DNA of 64,000 nucleotides from DTU015 sp964641455 (GTDB lineage Bacteria > Bacillota > Sulfobacillia > Fermentithermobacillales > Fermentithermobacillaceae): contig CAZXLH010000002.1 in the NCBI GenBank assembly GCA_964641455.1, forward strand, positions 53,136 to 117,135, given 5' to 3'. The notes under the pieces are model-generated. The model ran no database searches. It saw only the letters and a list, made by a program, of their open reading frames with translations, and had not been told where the DNA came from. Shown one piece after another: positions 17,715 through 26,092 of this stretch (its first letter is position 1; each line of letters opens with the position of its first letter). Made by a program: the position numbers and the translations under genes.

Positions 17715-18730
17715 CAGAGATTACGGATGTAAATGTTGAACAACCTATGCTTGATCCCAACCACCTTATGGAAGTAAACGGGTTGGTCAAATGGTTTCCG
17801 ATTAGAGGTGGAGTGTTTCAGAAAACCATTGGCCACGTTAAAGCAGTAGATGACGTGAGTTTTTTTATCAGACATGGAGAGACTCTTGGGCTTGTGGGTG
17901 AAAGCGGGTGTGGAAAAACCACTACCGCCAGGACCATGCTCAGGTTAATTGAACCGACTGAAGGGGAAGTGGTTTTTGATGGTGTAAACTTACTGAACTT
18001 AGGAAAAGACGAGTTAAGTAAGATTCGCCCAAAAATGCAAGTGATCTTCCAAGACCCTTACGGTTCGCTCAACCCTCGGTTTACAGTCGGTGAAATAATA
18101 GGAGAAGCGCTGGAGTTTCATGGGATGGCCAGAGGGAAAGAACTAAATGACAGAGTGTCCCACCTTTTGGAAATGGTAGGGCTTTCTCCGTATCATGTTC
18201 AACGGTATCCCCACGAATTTTCCGGCGGGCAACGCCAGAGGATAGGCATAGCCAGAGCTATTGCTACTGACCCCAAACTGATAGTGTGTGACGAACCTGT
18301 TTCCGCTCTTGATGTATCGATACAAAGCCAGATACTGAATCTGTTGGAAGACCTCCAGGAGCAATTTGGGGTGTCTTATCTTTTTATAGCTCATGGATTG
18401 CATGTAGTTAAGCACATATCTGATCGTGTAGGCGTGATGTATCTTGGGAAGATAATTGAAGTCGCTGAAAGCAATAATATCTATGAAAATCCTTTACACC
18501 CTTATACCAGGGCACTGATTTCGGCTATACCCATCCCAAACCCAAAAGCCAAGCGGCATCGTATCATTCTTGAAGGTGATGTTCCTAGCCCTGTAAATCC
18601 GCCTTCAGGATGCGGGTTTCGGACTCGGTGCCGGTTTGCGGCCAAGATTTGCGAGAATGAAGAGCCTGTTTTAGGCGAAGTGGCTACAGGCCATTTCGTA
18701 GCATGCCATAATTTTGATCGGTTATTATGA
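17702..18730 (+). CDS. Peptide ABC transporter ATP-binding protein (DppF/OppF type)
   Basis: The 342-residue protein has Walker A GESGCGKT, signature FSGGQRQR and Walker B LIVCDEPVSALD, plus the C-terminal oligopeptide extension (NPPSGCGFRTRCRFAAKIC). The N-terminal LVKWFPIRGGVF is typical of DppF/OppF. Its ATG overlaps dppD, with a GAGGAGGTGAG ribosome site inside that gene. One residue of note: LFIAHGLHVV replaces the usual switch sequence SHD with AHG. It is the last gene before a strong terminator. Confidence 0.93.
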   Translation: MGTIAEITDVNVEQPMLDPNHLMEVNGLVKWFPIRGGVFQKTIGHVKAVDDVSFFIRHGETLGLVGESGCGKTTTARTMLRLIEPTEGEVVFDGVNLLNLGKDELSKIRPKMQVIFQDPYGSLNPRFTVGEIIGEALEFHGMARGKELNDRVSHLLEMVGLSPYHVQRYPHEFSGGQRQRIGIARAIATDPKLIVCDEPVSALDVSIQSQILNLLEDLQEQFGVSYLFIAHGLHVVKHISDRVGVMYLGKIIEVAESNNIYENPLHPYTRALISAIPIPNPKAKRHRIILEGDVPSPVNPPSGCGFRTRCRFAAKICENEEPVLGEVATGHFVACHNFDRLL

Positions 18731-18796
18731 AGTTTCGTTTTGAATCAAGTTAGGTTCAGAGATGAACATTGCCGACTCCTTCCCTCTCTTGTGACA

Positions 18797-18835
18797 GAGG
18801 CGGTATTCCCCAAAAGGCCAAGGCAATACCGCCTC
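18797..18835. terminator. Bidirectional terminator between the peptide operon and the LysM gene
   Basis: An 11-bp perfect stem, GAGGCGGTATT (18797-18807) with AATACCGCCTC (18825-18835), sits between convergent genes. The flanking T-run is weak on both sides, so the call rests on the stem and the position. Confidence 0.7.
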
Positions 18836-18847
18836 ATATCTTGTGGA

Positions 18848-19687
18848 TTAGCCCAGCGCTCCGCCAGACGTAGGAATCAGCACTACTTGCCCTGGTACGA
18901 GCACATTAGGATCTGCAATTTGTGGGTTAAATGCGATAAGTTCATTTAAACTAACTGCAAATCTTTGCGCGATAGAGAACATGGTATCACCGGATTGCAC
19001 AACATATTTTCTGCCTGGAGAAGGAGCAGGCCCTGGGCCCGGCGTAGGAGGCATTGGTCTTTTGGGCACAACAATGATCTCTCCTACTATAATCATATCC
19101 GGATTCCTTACCTGAGGATTAGCTCTTATCAAAGCTTCGAGTGAAACCCCGAACCGTCTCGCTATGCTGAACATAGTGTCACCAGATTGAACCACGTATT
19201 GAGTAGTTTCTGCCGGAGGCATTGCAGGAGGTTCAGCCGGTGGCTTAGAAGGTGGCGGAACTGAAACATCAGGTAAGGTTATCTTACATTTCTCGGCGAT
19301 TTTACGTACCAGATGCATTTGGTCTGCCTTTCGCCGGGTTACCCTTTCCAATATGGCTCGTTGGATCGGCTCTGATGCATGTGGATCGATTTTGATGTAT
19401 CCATTGTCAATTACGTGCATGAAATGGCGATGGATAACTATGATGCATGTTGTGAAGTCATCAGGAACGGTTATGGCGATGACAGTACCTTTATCCTCCA
19501 CTCCCATGACAGCCATTAACTCAGTGCAATCAGCAAGTACGTGATTGTGAATTGAGGCCAGTTGCTCTGCTTCATCAAGACAATTATGTTGCCCGGATAA
19601 TGTCAGGCACTTTTCCAGTGTTGGAACTATCTGTTTTTCAGTTGTCCAAGTAAGAATGCAAGCATCACGAAGGGTGCTTTCAGTCAT
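18848..19687 (-). CDS. Double-LysM protein with an unknown N-terminal domain
   Basis: I chose ATG 19687, preceded by GGGGGGAGAG; the frame is open to 19744. The 279-residue product has two C-terminal LysM repeats, each starting YVVQSGDTMFSIA, separated by Pro-rich linkers (PPPSKPPAEPPAMPPAE and PMPPTPGPGPAPSPG). The first about 150 residues form a cysteine-containing alpha/beta domain I do not recognise. There is no signal peptide, so the protein is either cytoplasmic or, like SafA-type LysM proteins, placed on the forespore surface (inference). It is divergent from lexA and convergent with the peptide transporter. Confidence 0.8.
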   Translation of the reverse strand: MTESTLRDACILTWTTEKQIVPTLEKCLTLSGQHNCLDEAEQLASIHNHVLADCTELMAVMGVEDKGTVIAITVPDDFTTCIIVIHRHFMHVIDNGYIKIDPHASEPIQRAILERVTRRKADQMHLVRKIAEKCKITLPDVSVPPPSKPPAEPPAMPPAETTQYVVQSGDTMFSIARRFGVSLEALIRANPQVRNPDMIIVGEIIVVPKRPMPPTPGPGPAPSPGRKYVVQSGDTMFSIAQRFAVSLNELIAFNPQIADPNVLVPGQVVLIPTSGGALG

Positions 19688-19862
19688 TTCTTCTCTCCCC
19701 CCGGATCGATAAAAATGGGACATGACGGTAGCCTTCTCTTCCAACCTATGTCCTTGAATTACTTTTGGTTACTTTGCCGGCATGTGTATGGCCAATTTAT
19801 ATCCTTGTTAGCCGGCCTTCTATGTTTACCTCCGCAATCTTGAGGCGGGCGATGAAAACTAC

Positions 19863-19876
19863 CAAACTGACGTTTG
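19863..19876 (+). promoter_or_regulatory. LexA operator upstream of lexA
   Basis: CAAACTGACGTTTG is an exact palindrome in its outer five bases and matches the Gram-positive LexA box CGAACRNRYGTTYG at all but two positions. It lies 78 bp before the lexA ATG and overlaps the -35 element of the candidate promoter. Autorepression of lexA is the expected logic. Confidence 0.75.
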
Positions 19877-19902
19877 CTTTTCAAGTGAATTGATGGTACA
19901 CT
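19874..19902 (+). promoter_or_regulatory. Candidate sigma-A promoter of lexA
   Basis: TTGCTT (19874-19879), a 17-nt spacer and TACACT (19897-19902) lie about 50 bp before the lexA ATG and overlap the LexA box, as expected for a repressed promoter. Confidence 0.6.
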
Positions 19903-19953
19903 CTTTCTGAGAAGCCATGCTTCTTTTAGAAGTATACACAAGGAGAGGTGAAA

Positions 19954-20565
19954 ATGGAGAAACTAACCTTCCAGCAAGCCAGGGTACTTGAAGCCATCCG
20001 TCAATATATACGTGAGGTTGGTTATCCCCCATCAGTAAGAGAATTAGGCAAAAGGTTGGGCCTAAAATCGACTGCCACTGTTCATAGCCACCTCAGAACC
20101 CTTGAACGCAAGGGCTATTTACGTAGAACCGCTCAGAAGTCACGTGCTTTTACTATTGTAGAAGATACAGAAAATGATCAGCCGGCACCTGCTGTGATGG
20201 TACCTATAGTAGGCATGGTCCGTGCCGGCGTTCCGGTACTGGCTGTTGAAAATATAGAAGAGTTTGTGCCTTTGCCCCGCTCGTTTGTTAGGAGTGAAAA
20301 TGTATTCATGCTTCAAGTAGAGGGCGACAGCATGATAGGTGCAGGTATTTTCAGCGGTGATTTCGTACTTGTAAGGCAGCAGGAAACGGCAGATAACGGA
20401 GATATCGTTGTAGCGCTTATCGATGATGAAGCAACAGTAAAAACCTTTTACAGAGAAAAACATACAATCAGGCTTCAACCGGAAAATCCCAAACTCAAAC
20501 CAATATACTCAAAAAATGTTCGTATACTTGGTAAAGTAATCGGGTTATACCGGTCATTCCACTAA
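19954..20565 (+). CDS. lexA: LexA SOS repressor/autopeptidase
   Basis: The 203-residue protein has the N-terminal winged helix (PSVRELGKRLGLKSTATVHS), the Ala91-Gly92 cleavage site in VRAGVP, the catalytic serine in EGDSMIG (Ser126) and the lysine in EATVKTF (Lys163). It represses SOS genes until RecA filaments trigger its self-cleavage. ATG 19954 was chosen over GTG 19948, which sits inside the AGGAGAGG ribosome site. A LexA box and promoter lie just upstream, and recA in this window also has a candidate box. Confidence 0.96.
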   Translation: MEKLTFQQARVLEAIRQYIREVGYPPSVRELGKRLGLKSTATVHSHLRTLERKGYLRRTAQKSRAFTIVEDTENDQPAPAVMVPIVGMVRAGVPVLAVENIEEFVPLPRSFVRSENVFMLQVEGDSMIGAGIFSGDFVLVRQQETADNGDIVVALIDDEATVKTFYREKHTIRLQPENPKLKPIYSKNVRILGKVIGLYRSFH

Positions 20566-20584
20566 TTTATCAGCCACTTTAGTT

Positions 20585-21946
20585 TTACATCACTTTTACA
20601 TCACTGCAGGCATCCAGAGCGTCCTTGCCTTTCATGCACGCATAAATAACATGTTCTTTGGTCAGCCCACCCTGTAAGTAGGCTGAATACGGGTATGTAA
20701 ATGGCCCATCGCATGACAACTCAATTGACGCACCTTCAACAAAGGTGCCGGCAGCCATGATTACTTTGTGAGTGTAACCTGGCATATCCCATGGTTCAGG
20801 AGACGCATAAGAATCTATAGGTGACGAAGCTTGTATAGCCCTTGCCAGGGCCTTTAGTGCTTCAGGTGTTTCAAGAGTAATCTCTTGGACTATGTCTCCC
20901 CTCTCTTCAAATGGGCCGGGATCTACTTTGTAGCCTAACTTATCGAAAAACAAAGCGGCGAAGCACGCTCCTTTTAGGGCCTCTCCTACCACTTTTGGCG
21001 CAAGAAAGAGGCCTTGGTATATATCCCTGTATCCGTAAGGATTGCTTCCTACTTCTTTCCCAAGCCCTGGTGCGTAAAGCGATCTGGCTACAAGCTCAAC
21101 ACACTTCTCAGTGCCCACCACATAACCTCCTGTGGCTGCTAACCCGCCTCCCGGATTCTTGATTAATGAACCTGCTGTTATGGAAACCCCGAGAACAGGC
21201 GGTTCATAAGAATCTGTGAATTCACAGTAACAATTATCAACAAATGTTATGATGTTAGGCCATCTTCGGTTTACTACTTCCATGAATTGTTTAAGCGATG
21301 ACATAGATACTGTTTTTCTGTGAGAATATCCTCTGGAACGTTGGATAAGTATTAACCTGGTTCTTGGCGTGATATGGTTTTCAAGTTCTGCCTCAAGTGA
21401 ATCTTTGTCAATGATTTCGGTTTCAAAATCAATAAGGCATGAACTTTCACTGTAGCTAATTCCTAAGTCTTGCAGGCTACCTCTGGTTATGTCAGAAAGC
21501 GGCTTTCCGGAGCTGTCGATGCCGATAACAGGTTGCAATGTTTCATATGGCGTTCCTGTAACAGACAGAAGCTCATCACCGGGCCGTAGCAACCCGAAAA
21601 GCACGGTTTTCAGAACATGGGTTCCCGAGGTCCAAGCCAGGCGTACAAGGGAAGATTCACTTCCAAAAACACGTGCAAACAGTTGTTCCAGCCCCTCCCT
21701 TCCCATATCTTGATATCCATAGCCGCTGGACGGCCACATATGGGCAAGGGAGATTCTGGCCCGGTTAAAGGCTTGAAGCACTTTGATTTGATTTGAGAAC
21801 ACCAAATTATCTATACGATTCCAAACTTCCGTAAGTTCATATGTACATTCCAAAGCAAGGCTAAGGGTATTTTGTGTAACACCAAACCGATTATGATTAT
21901 GTTTCAACGTTTCATCATCCCAACAGTATTTTTTTGAAGCGGTCAA
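20585..21946 (-). CDS. Methionine gamma-lyase family protein (YnbB-like PLP enzyme)
   Basis: The 453-residue protein resembles the Firmicute family often labelled aluminium resistance or YnbB. It has the Cys/Met-metabolism PLP fold: FVDNCYCEFTDS around the PLP-ring aspartate and AGSLIKNPGGG around the PLP lysine. The RLAWTSGTHVLKTVLFGLLRP segment is typical of this branch. True substrate is unknown. It starts at TTG 21946 inside the end of hflX (32-bp overlap), the same hflX-ynbB order as in Bacillus. A downstream TTG in this frame is possible. The 3' end is 19 bp from lexA. Confidence 0.85.
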   Translation of the reverse strand: MTASKKYCWDDETLKHNHNRFGVTQNTLSLALECTYELTEVWNRIDNLVFSNQIKVLQAFNRARISLAHMWPSSGYGYQDMGREGLEQLFARVFGSESSLVRLAWTSGTHVLKTVLFGLLRPGDELLSVTGTPYETLQPVIGIDSSGKPLSDITRGSLQDLGISYSESSCLIDFETEIIDKDSLEAELENHITPRTRLILIQRSRGYSHRKTVSMSSLKQFMEVVNRRWPNIITFVDNCYCEFTDSYEPPVLGVSITAGSLIKNPGGGLAATGGYVVGTEKCVELVARSLYAPGLGKEVGSNPYGYRDIYQGLFLAPKVVGEALKGACFAALFFDKLGYKVDPGPFEERGDIVQEITLETPEALKALARAIQASSPIDSYASPEPWDMPGYTHKVIMAAGTFVEGASIELSCDGPFTYPYSAYLQGGLTKEHVIYACMKGKDALDACSDVKVM

Positions 21947-23201
21947 CGTCTACCGGATCTAACCTGCATGTTACTTTGGCTCCTGAGTCTTCATGAACTT
22001 CTTCAAGTATTGTGCCTACCTCCCTAATTTCCGACATCACATCCCACCTTGAATAGGGTATGGACCACGAAACCACTTGTGTATTAGCCAGAAGTTGCTT
22101 TTCAACTAACATGGCAAGTTTCTCTAACCCATTACCTTTAAGAGCTGAAATTGCTACTGCACGGCTTTGCATTTTCGTGATTTCTTCGAGGTTAGCATGG
22201 GCAACTTTGTCGGCTTTGTTGAAGGCAGTAATAATTGGGCTTTCTCCTGCACCTAATTCTTTTATCACTTTGTTTACCGTTTTTACTTGTTGCATCCATG
22301 TAGGTGAAGAAACGTCTACAACGTGAATAAGTACGTCTGCTTCAAGCGATTCCTCAAGGGTTGATCGAAAAGCGAAAATCAACTCATGAGGCAATCCCTG
22401 AATGAACCCAACTGTATCAGAAAGCAGTACAGGTTTGCCGGAAGGCAAGGCCCATCTTCTGGTCCAAGGATCAAGGGTGGCAAAGAGCATATCATCGCAA
22501 AGCACTTCTTCGCCGGTCAGCGCCCTAAAAAGCGTAGACTTGCCTGTATTTGTATAGCCTATAAGCGAAACCTGCACAATCCGCGAATCTTTTCTTCGTT
22601 TTCTCTGTTCTTCCCTGACCGTACGCACTTTGTCAATCTCTTTGGTAAGCTGTGCTATTCTGCGTCTGAGCACCCGGCGGTCTACTTCAAGTTTCTGCTC
22701 TCCCGGCCCTCTGGTTCCAATGCCGGCCCCGAGGCCGGACATGGCTGTTCCATGGCCGGTAAGGCGTGTAAGTTCATGCCTTCTGGTAGCAAGTTCAACT
22801 TGCAGTTTACCTTCTTTGGTTTTGGCCCGCTGAGCAAAAATTCTAAGTATCACTTCGGTGCGATCCAGTACAGTCGTTCCAAGCGCATCTTCAAGGTTCT
22901 TGGATTGAGTAGGAGAAATCTGCCCGTCAACCAGCACACAGGATGCCTCGTAATCGGCTGCCAATTGCGCTACTTCTTGCACCTTGCCTTTGCCCAAATA
23001 GGTGGCAGGATCAGGCGCCGGCCGTTCCTGTATCACTGTTTCCGCCACTTCCATGCCTAAGGTCTCGGCAAGACGCAAAAGTTCTTGAGCAGACTCTTCA
23101 GGGGTCAGGATAAGTTGATTTTGATTACTCGCACTTAGCGATTTACTATCCACCGAACAAATAATAGCCTTAATGTTTTCTGATTTTGTTGGACTATTCA
23201 A
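21915..23201 (-). CDS. hflX: HflX ribosome-associated GTPase
   Basis: The 428-residue protein has the HflX N-terminal domain (PDPATYLGKGKVQEVA), the glycine-rich linker GLGAGIGTRGPGEQKLE, and the GTPase motifs GYTNTGKSTLF (G1), DTVGFI (G3) and NKAD (G4). HflX splits stalled ribosomes under stress. The start is TTG 23201 behind GGAGGG. A perfect TATAAT on this strand at 23243-23238 may be its -10 element, but no good -35 is seen. The gene overlaps the following ynbB-like gene. Confidence 0.94.
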   Translation of the reverse strand: MNSPTKSENIKAIICSVDSKSLSASNQNQLILTPEESAQELLRLAETLGMEVAETVIQERPAPDPATYLGKGKVQEVAQLAADYEASCVLVDGQISPTQSKNLEDALGTTVLDRTEVILRIFAQRAKTKEGKLQVELATRRHELTRLTGHGTAMSGLGAGIGTRGPGEQKLEVDRRVLRRRIAQLTKEIDKVRTVREEQRKRRKDSRIVQVSLIGYTNTGKSTLFRALTGEEVLCDDMLFATLDPWTRRWALPSGKPVLLSDTVGFIQGLPHELIFAFRSTLEESLEADVLIHVVDVSSPTWMQQVKTVNKVIKELGAGESPIITAFNKADKVAHANLEEITKMQSRAVAISALKGNGLEKLAMLVEKQLLANTQVVSWSIPYSRWDVMSEIREVGTILEEVHEDSGAKVTCRLDPVDVDRFKKILLG

Positions 23202-23332
23202 ATATGTCCCTCCTGCTTTTGGACTGGTCCTGTTTCAATTATACACTATAGCTAATCGAGTTTTTGGCTCGGGACACGTGGGCTGCCAGACTGCAGGTTA
23301 GCACAAAGTGCTAAGCAGCTACAACCTGTTTT

Positions 23333-24274
23333 CTAAGCCAGCGATGTCTCCAGCAATTCCCTTGGGGTTATGAGCATCAGATCTTTACGGCTGAAAGAGC
23401 CTTCTTTGACAAGACGGACTGCTTGCCTGCGAATAGCCCGTTCAACAAGATTTCTTACCATTCTGGCATTAGAAGGAATTCTTTCTTGGGAAATCTTCTC
23501 ACGGATAATGTTTTTTAGCACTGTGTGTGATTCATGGGAAAGGCGGTATTCGCGCTTTTCCAGCATCAGGCAGGCTATTTGCACCAGTTCATCTATTGTA
23601 TAGTCAGGAAAACTCAGATGGATAGGAAAGCGTGAGCGCAGCCCAGGGTTGGTGCTGAGAAAATGCTCCATTTCTTTAGGGTAACCTGCCAAAATGAACA
23701 CCATTTGCTTGGCGTGATCCTCCATTCCTTTTACAATGCAATCAATGCATTCCTTTCCAAAGTCCTTTTCCCCGCCTCGTGCCAGGGAATAAGCTTCATC
23801 TATGAAAAGAATTCCGCCCAGCGCTTTGCGTATATGTTCCCTTGTTTTTTGAGCTGTGTGGCCAATGTACTCCCCTACAAGGTCAGCCCTTTCTACTTCG
23901 ATTATGTGGCCCTTGGGCAGGAGCCCACCTTCAAAAAGCAGCCTACCCAGTATGCGTGCAATAGTGGTTTTTCCTGTTCCCGGGTTACCTTTGAAAATCA
24001 TATGAAGTATTGTATTTTCTTCTGCAAGGCCTGCCTTACCTCTACGTTTTTGAATTTCTGAAAATGCGTAGATTTCAAATATTAGCTCTTTTACATGAGA
24101 TAAGCCTATTAGTGCGTTGAGTTCCTCAAGGGCGCTTTGTTCGTTTGCCGATTGTCTTTTCTTATGAACCCTTCTAAGAAATTGGTCTGTTTTATCGAAG
24201 GACGAGTTGTTTTTGTGGCTGGATACAACTCTTAAAATCGGCCTGTTGTCATAATGTAGGATATTTCCGTACAC
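23333..24274 (-). CDS. spoVK: SpoVK/CbbX-like AAA ATPase
   Basis: GTG 24274 was chosen because GGGGGAGG lies nine bases upstream; the frame is open to 24355 without a ribosome site. The resulting 313 residues are close to the length of B. subtilis SpoVK. AAA motifs are clear: LNALIGLSHVKELI at the domain start, Walker A FKGNPGTGKTT, the pore-like YIGHTAQKT, Walker B ILFIDEAYSL and an arginine finger region GLRSRFP. SpoVK is needed for late spore maturation in B. subtilis. The N-terminal about 60 residues are basic and not conserved by eye. Confidence 0.85.
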   Translation of the reverse strand: MYGNILHYDNRPILRVVSSHKNNSSFDKTDQFLRRVHKKRQSANEQSALEELNALIGLSHVKELIFEIYAFSEIQKRRGKAGLAEENTILHMIFKGNPGTGKTTIARILGRLLFEGGLLPKGHIIEVERADLVGEYIGHTAQKTREHIRKALGGILFIDEAYSLARGGEKDFGKECIDCIVKGMEDHAKQMVFILAGYPKEMEHFLSTNPGLRSRFPIHLSFPDYTIDELVQIACLMLEKREYRLSHESHTVLKNIIREKISQERIPSNARMVRNLVERAIRRQAVRLVKEGSFSRKDLMLITPRELLETSLA

Positions 24275-24355
24275 CCAACAATACCTCCCCCGGACAATTG
24301 AATCTTCCAGCAGGATCATTATACGCATTGAGGCCTGGAGGTGATAGCAAACCAA

Positions 24356-24387
24356 CTGGGCAGAAGGCCGGTTGCCTGTCTGCCCAG
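24356..24387 (-). terminator. Hairpin after the YHS-domain gene
   Basis: CTGGGCAG and CTGCCCAG (24356-24363 and 24380-24387) form an 8-bp stem just beyond the YHS gene stop on the - strand, followed there by TTGGTTTGCT. It is a plausible but not strong intrinsic terminator. Confidence 0.5.
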
Positions 24388-24412
24388 TGACTTTTGCTTG
24401 GCTCGGTACGGC

Positions 24413-24634
24413 TTATTTAAGGGGGATGTCATCCCAATCTTGCTTCTTGCTTCTTGGTTTGCCCTGCTTTTGAGATTTGCTGTCGTCTACTAGATTCGTA
24501 TACATCTCCGGGTCTTGATCAAAAGCGTTCTTGCAACTGTCTGAGCAAAAATGATAGGTTTGCCCCCTAAAAGCTGATCTAACGGATTTTTTGTCATCCC
24601 TAACATTCATGCCGCAAACCGGATCTTTTGGCAT
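24413..24634 (-). CDS. Small YHS-domain protein
   Basis: The 73-residue protein is nearly all YHS domain: DPVCGMNV at the N-terminus, then FRGQTYHFCSDSCKNAF, giving the Cys...Cys-x3-Cys pattern of this metal-binding fold. YHS domains occur in copper or heavy-metal handling proteins, but a free-standing one has no fixed role. The C-tail is charged (KQGKPRSKKQDWDDIPLK). The ATG follows GGGAGGTGAC. Confidence 0.8.
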   Translation of the reverse strand: MPKDPVCGMNVRDDKKSVRSAFRGQTYHFCSDSCKNAFDQDPEMYTNLVDDSKSQKQGKPRSKKQDWDDIPLK

Positions 24635-24767
24635 ACTGTCACCTCCCTCAGCAAGTACCGCTTATTGAGAGGAGTATACCCAAAGATATCTATTTCATGC
24701 TGTGATACCCACACGTTCTAATCCAGAGTTAGGATCAGTTTTGGACAAAACTACTTGCCTTTGAATC

Positions 24768-25034
24768 TTATGATTCTTTAGATGTGGTTTGCTCTTTCTT
24801 GTCTCTTTGGCCTAACACGTTGATTGGTTTAATTGGATTAATAGTTGAAATTGCATGTTTGTATATAAGCATTTGCTTTCCATCTACATCAAGCAGCACA
24901 GTGTAGCTATCAAAACCCTTAACCAGGCCTTTTAACTGAAATCCGTTGACAAGGTATACTGTTGTGAGGATGTTATCCTTTCTGATCTGGTTTAAGTACC
25001 CGTCTTGAAGATTTATTTCGCTTTTCGCACTCAT
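24768..25034 (-). CDS. hfq: RNA chaperone Hfq
   Basis: The Sm1 (LQDGYLNQIRKDN...VYLVNGFQLKG) and Sm2 (MLIYKHAISTI) motifs are complete in 88 residues. The YKHAIST motif replaces the Gram-negative YKHAIST/V box almost exactly. Hfq forms a hexamer binding small RNAs and A- or U-rich RNA. It follows miaA by 34 bp, the same miaA-hfq order found in B. subtilis and E. coli. Confidence 0.95.
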   Translation of the reverse strand: MSAKSEINLQDGYLNQIRKDNILTTVYLVNGFQLKGLVKGFDSYTVLLDVDGKQMLIYKHAISTINPIKPINVLGQRDKKEQTTSKES

Positions 25035-25068
25035 AATAGTTCCCTCCAGTTATCCTCTACTGCATATG

Positions 25069-26022
25069 CTAGTGCTTATTCCGGAGCCACTTATCAATTA
25101 GAGGTCGGACTTGCTCTATAAGTTGATTTCGAGATTTATGCTTGCCAAAGGGCAGCCAAATTATGCCTTCTTCTCTGGAAAACCATGTTAATTGCCTTTT
25201 TGCAAACCGCCTGGTATTGCGTTTCAGCAACCTCTTTGTTTCCTGTTCAGTGGTTAGCCCTTTGAGCATCCAGTATACCTCTTTGTAGCCAAGCCCTTGC
25301 ATACTGGGGAGTTCTTCGGAATAACCCATGTTTACAAGGTTCTTGACCTCATCTACAAGGCCGCGGCTAAATTGGACGTCTACTCTATCATCGATTGTTT
25401 CATATAATTCTTGACGATCCCACCTGAGTCCTATCATCATAGAATCATATATACGACACTGCTTTATGTGTTTCCTTGCAGAAATAGGTTGATTGGTGGC
25501 TTTATGGTACTCAATCGCCCGTATGACCCGTTTGAGATCGTTAGGATGAAGATCCTGATAAGACTCGGGATCAATGTCTTTGAGTATAGTATGAACTGCA
25601 AGGTTTCCCTTACTTTTTGCAAGCTGCTTGAGTTTGTGCCGCAATTCCCTGTTAGGTGGTGCATCATCCAGGGGAAAATCATTCAACAGGGCTCTTATGT
25701 AAAATCCGGTTCCCCCTACTATGCAAGGAAGACGGCCCCTGTTTGTAATCTCCTTGGTTGCCTTCTTGGCACGCCACTGAAATTCCTGTACGCTCCATGG
25801 TTCGTCAGGATGTTTTATGTTTATCAAATGGTGCCGAACTTGCTCCATTTGCCTTGGTGTGGCTTTGTCTGTGCCAATATCCATGTAACGATAAACCTGC
25901 ATAGAGTCTGCAGAAATAATTTCAATAGGATATATTTTGGCCAGGTCCAGCGACAACCTGGACTTTCCAGAGGCTGTCGGGCCCGTTATTACTAAGACTT
26001 TAGTCAATACTGAATCGGACAC
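25069..26022 (-). CDS. miaA: tRNA dimethylallyltransferase
   Basis: The P-loop ITGPTASGKSRLS lies at residues of about 12-24, and the family motifs SADSMQVYR, GGTGFYIRAL and LGYKEVYW follow. The enzyme adds an isopentenyl group to A37 of tRNAs reading UNN codons; MiaB, encoded upstream, then thiomethylates it. The start is GTG 26022. It lies 70 bp after mutL in the same direction, in the mutS-mutL-miaA-hfq order common in Firmicutes. Confidence 0.96.
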   Translation of the reverse strand: MSDSVLTKVLVITGPTASGKSRLSLDLAKIYPIEIISADSMQVYRYMDIGTDKATPRQMEQVRHHLINIKHPDEPWSVQEFQWRAKKATKEITNRGRLPCIVGGTGFYIRALLNDFPLDDAPPNRELRHKLKQLAKSKGNLAVHTILKDIDPESYQDLHPNDLKRVIRAIEYHKATNQPISARKHIKQCRIYDSMMIGLRWDRQELYETIDDRVDVQFSRGLVDEVKNLVNMGYSEELPSMQGLGYKEVYWMLKGLTTEQETKRLLKRNTRRFAKRQLTWFSREEGIIWLPFGKHKSRNQLIEQVRPLIDKWLRNKH

Positions 26023-26092
26023 CCTTTCAAAAATCTACCAACCAAGCACTTCTCATTATACATTATGGATGCCATTATGCACGCTTAAAACC

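Noticed and set aside
22386..23060. Long open frame (224 codons) on the + strand
   Set aside because: It lies fully antisense to hflX, whose motifs are intact; the translation has no recognisable domain.
23299..23315. TTAGCAC-AAA-GTGCTAA palindrome between spoVK and hflX
   Set aside because: Short stem without a T-run; no assignable role.
25411..25995. 194-codon + frame
   Set aside because: It is antisense to miaA, which is complete and recognised; no ribosome site and no domain.
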